This document shows positions 20,720-22,361 of a stretch of DNA of 22,361 bases, piece after piece. Made by a program: the position numbers and the translations under genes. The notes below the pieces were generated by a model, which saw only the letters and a program-made list of their open reading frames with translations, did no database searches and had not been told where the DNA came from. Each line of letters opens with the position of its first letter. Position 1 is the first letter of the stretch. Source of the DNA: Clostridiales bacterium (GTDB lineage Bacteria; Bacillota; Clostridia; Oscillospirales; Acutalibacteraceae); NCBI GenBank assembly GCA_021200075.1, contig JAJQGZ010000030.1, positions 1 through 22,361 of the forward strand, given 5' to 3'.

Positions 20720-21982
20720 ATGAAAATTGCAGAAGAATATTCAAAAAAGAAAATTGACATCGAGAAGAATACGGAGTATGCCGTTAAAGGCATAACTAAG
20801 ATTTGTAAAAAAATCGGACCTCGTAAACCCGGCTCCCTCGAGGAGTTTCGTGCTCAGCAGTGGATGCAAAGAGATATAAAAAACTACTGCGATAAGACCG
20901 AGATTGAATCATTCGCACTTCATCGTCAGGGATTTATGGGCTTTATTCCGTTTACGGTTGCCTGCGGTGTGGCTTCGGTTTTCATCAACTGGTTTGTATC
21001 TCCGATTGCTGCGCTTGTGCTTTGCGTGCTTGCGTTTATTCCGCTTCTTTTTGAATTTCTTATGTATAAGCAGTTTGATGACTTCCTTTTCCCGAAGCAG
21101 ACATCCCACAATATGATTGCCACAAGAAAGGCAAAGGGCGAGATAAAGCAGAGGATAATTCTTATCGGTCACTCTGACAGTCAGTTTGAATGGACTCTTA
21201 ACTATCATCTCGGCGGACTTCAGGCTAAGCTTTTTGTTGAAATTCCGGCGGTTGTAGGTCTTGTTATACAGACGATATTTGCGCTTGTCTGCATAATTGT
21301 CGGCAAGGGCGATGCGGCAATGGATATTGACAGCGCAAGGGGATTTTTCATAGCTTTGTTTGTGATTTCCTGCGTGTTTATTCCGTTTGAGGTTGCGTTT
21401 CTCTTTTTTCAGAGCTGGACAAAATCCGTTCCCGGTGCGTCGGATAACCTTTCAGGCTGTTATGCCGGTATGGCGGCAATCAAGGCTCTTGATGAGGCAG
21501 AAATTGAATTTGAAAACACAGATGTCATTATGATTTGCTCAGGTTCGGAGGAAGCAGGTCTCAGAGGTGCAAAGGCATATGTAAGAGACCACGAAAAGGA
21601 ACTCAAGAAAATTCCGACAGTTGCCATCGGTATTGATACTTTTCGTGACCTTGAGGATATGGCGGTTTACGACCGTGACCTTTCCGGAACGGTTCGTCAC
21701 GATTGGGGCGCTAAGAATCTTATTAAAAATGCAGCCGCAAACTGCGGTTACGATTTGCCGTTTGCATCAATATATATCGGCGGTTGCGATGCTGCCGCAT
21801 TCACGCAAAGGGGTATTAAGGCAACAGGCTTTGCCGCAATGAATCCCGATCCGCCTCGCTATTATCATACTCGTCTCGATACTCCGGAAAATCTCAGACC
21901 CGAGGCTATTTCCGCCGGTATCGAAATTCTTTGCGAAGCAATTTGTATGTACGATAAAAAGGGTCTTCCGGAACAAAAGTAA
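20720..21982 (+). CDS. M28-like zinc metallopeptidase with four membrane segments
   Basis: The 420-residue protein carries the M28 aminopeptidase ligands in order: H151 with D153 (ILIGHSDSQ), D242 (GASDNLSG), E277-E278 (SGSEEAGLRG), D306 (IGIDTF) and H383 (YYHTRLDTPENL). Two hydrophobic segments lie before the first ligand (about 75-91 and 93-115) and two more (about 172-194 and 208-230) are inserted between H151 and D242. Ordinary secreted M28 enzymes have no such hairpin, so the catalytic site is probably held at the membrane face. The N-terminal GPRKPGSLEE is the family's typical opening. The ribosome binding site is AAGGGG. Substrate and orientation are unknown; it stands alone with its own promoter and terminator. 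Confidence 0.87.
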   Translation: MKIAEEYSKKKIDIEKNTEYAVKGITKICKKIGPRKPGSLEEFRAQQWMQRDIKNYCDKTEIESFALHRQGFMGFIPFTVACGVASVFINWFVSPIAALVLCVLAFIPLLFEFLMYKQFDDFLFPKQTSHNMIATRKAKGEIKQRIILIGHSDSQFEWTLNYHLGGLQAKLFVEIPAVVGLVIQTIFALVCIIVGKGDAAMDIDSARGFFIALFVISCVFIPFEVAFLFFQSWTKSVPGASDNLSGCYAGMAAIKALDEAEIEFENTDVIMICSGSEEAGLRGAKAYVRDHEKELKKIPTVAIGIDTFRDLEDMAVYDRDLSGTVRHDWGAKNLIKNAAANCGYDLPFASIYIGGCDAAAFTQRGIKATGFAAMNPDPPRYYHTRLDTPENLRPEAISAGIEILCEAICMYDKKGLPEQK

Positions 21983-22050
21983 CCTCTTTCTTAATTATGC
22001 GTTGGCAGTCACGGCTTTGTGACAGACAGACTGCAAATCATAAATAAAAT

Positions 22051-22088
22051 AACACCCTCAAAGCAAAACGCTTCGAGGGTGTTTTTTG
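22051..22088. terminator. Terminator after the M28-like gene
   Basis: AACACCCTC (22051-22059) pairs with GAGGGTGTT (22075-22083), with an inner AAGC/GCTT, followed by T6. It lies between convergent genes and could also end the minus-strand gene at 22093, where it is followed by an AT-rich tract. Confidence 0.9.
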
Positions 22089-22092
22089 TCGG

Positions 22093-22293
22093 TTATTCTT
22101 TATTTTCGGCTATGTATTTTTCAACGGCTGCTTTTACAATGCTCGCTTGCGAGACACCGTTTTTTACACACAGCGATTTAAATTCGGCGACTAAATCTTT
22201 TGGCAGTATTGCGGTGATGGGAGAATAAGTTTTGTTATTATATTTTCTCTTTACCGCACTGCTTGTTGTTGTTTTGCGTTTTTCATTCGGCAT
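22093..22293 (-). CDS. Small ribbon-helix-helix DNA-binding protein
   Basis: The 66-residue protein has a basic N-terminal arm (EKRKTTTSSAVKRKYNNKTY), a short strand (SPITAILPKDL) and two helices with the turn VKNGVSQASIVKAAVEKYI. This is the Arc/CopG/MetJ ribbon-helix-helix plan, in which a dimer's beta ribbon reads DNA. Small proteins of this kind are common in Clostridia as stand-alone regulators or antitoxin-like proteins; no toxin partner is visible here. On the minus strand GAGG lies 9 bases before the ATG. Its upstream region up to the window edge (22294-22361) is T-rich on the plus strand and shows no clear promoter to me. Confidence 0.75.
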   Translation of the reverse strand: MPNEKRKTTTSSAVKRKYNNKTYSPITAILPKDLVAEFKSLCVKNGVSQASIVKAAVEKYIAENKE

Positions 22294-22361
22294 AATTAAG
22301 ACCTCGTTTTTTTTGATGATTGTGACGAATACTGTAATGCTTATGGCAAGTACAATTAAAC

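Overview
The window looks like a chromosomal segment of a low-to-mid GC Firmicute of the class Clostridia, most likely an Oscillospirales/Ruminococcaceae-type gut anaerobe. The reasons are the gene families (ThiI without a rhodanese domain, a flavodiiron protein, DUF815 ATPase, sortase-B-like protein, CssRS-like two-component system with HtrA), strong GGAGG-type ribosome binding sites, and Gram-positive LexA and GntR operator patterns. Species cannot be assigned from this sequence alone.

Layout. 1-221: the end of a PqqD-like protein and its terminator. 432-5599, minus strand: a tightly packed operon read from a consensus-like promoter at 5571-5599. It encodes a FlK-like hotdog thioesterase, a HAD phosphatase fused to a NUDIX hydrolase, a cysteine desulfurase, ThiI, a small frameshifted ORF and a sortase-B-like membrane protein without a catalytic His. 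The desulfurase and ThiI form a sulfur relay for tRNA 4-thiouridine (and possibly thiazole) synthesis. 5671-6432, plus strand: a DUF1624-type membrane acyltransferase, followed by a run of hairpins. 6645-7333, minus strand: a sigma-70-region-4-like HTH protein and a small partner gene, read from a promoter whose -35/-10 spacer holds a perfect Gram-positive SOS (LexA) box. 7553-9545, plus strand: dat-alr, the D-amino-acid pair that feeds peptidoglycan with D-Ala and D-Glu. 9601-10760: a flavodiiron protein gene broken by two single-base A-run insertions.

10831-12652, minus strand: ilvC and a GntR/FCD regulator, each with its own promoter and several TTGT(C/A)(T/C)GA sites that look like a shared operator. 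12926-14161: DUF815 AAA+ ATPase. 14545-18577: response regulator, histidine kinase and HtrA-type protease with a long Asn/Gln-rich cytoplasmic tail, a likely envelope-stress module. 18724-19036: tRNA-Gln(CUG) with promoter and terminator, followed by palindromes and a second, truncated copy of the tRNA 3' end. 19252-19986: class II Fic protein. 20077-20573: frameshifted GNAT acetyltransferase. 20720-21982: M28-like metallopeptidase with transmembrane insertions. 22093-22293, minus strand: small ribbon-helix-helix protein.

Two themes stand out. First, the SOS-controlled pair at 6645-7333, with its frameshifted partner and downstream hairpins, is the best candidate for a poorly described system. 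Second, four genes carry reading-frame breaks, three of them at A/T homopolymers, while the conserved housekeeping genes are intact; this is either real gene decay or slippage, or an assembly artefact.
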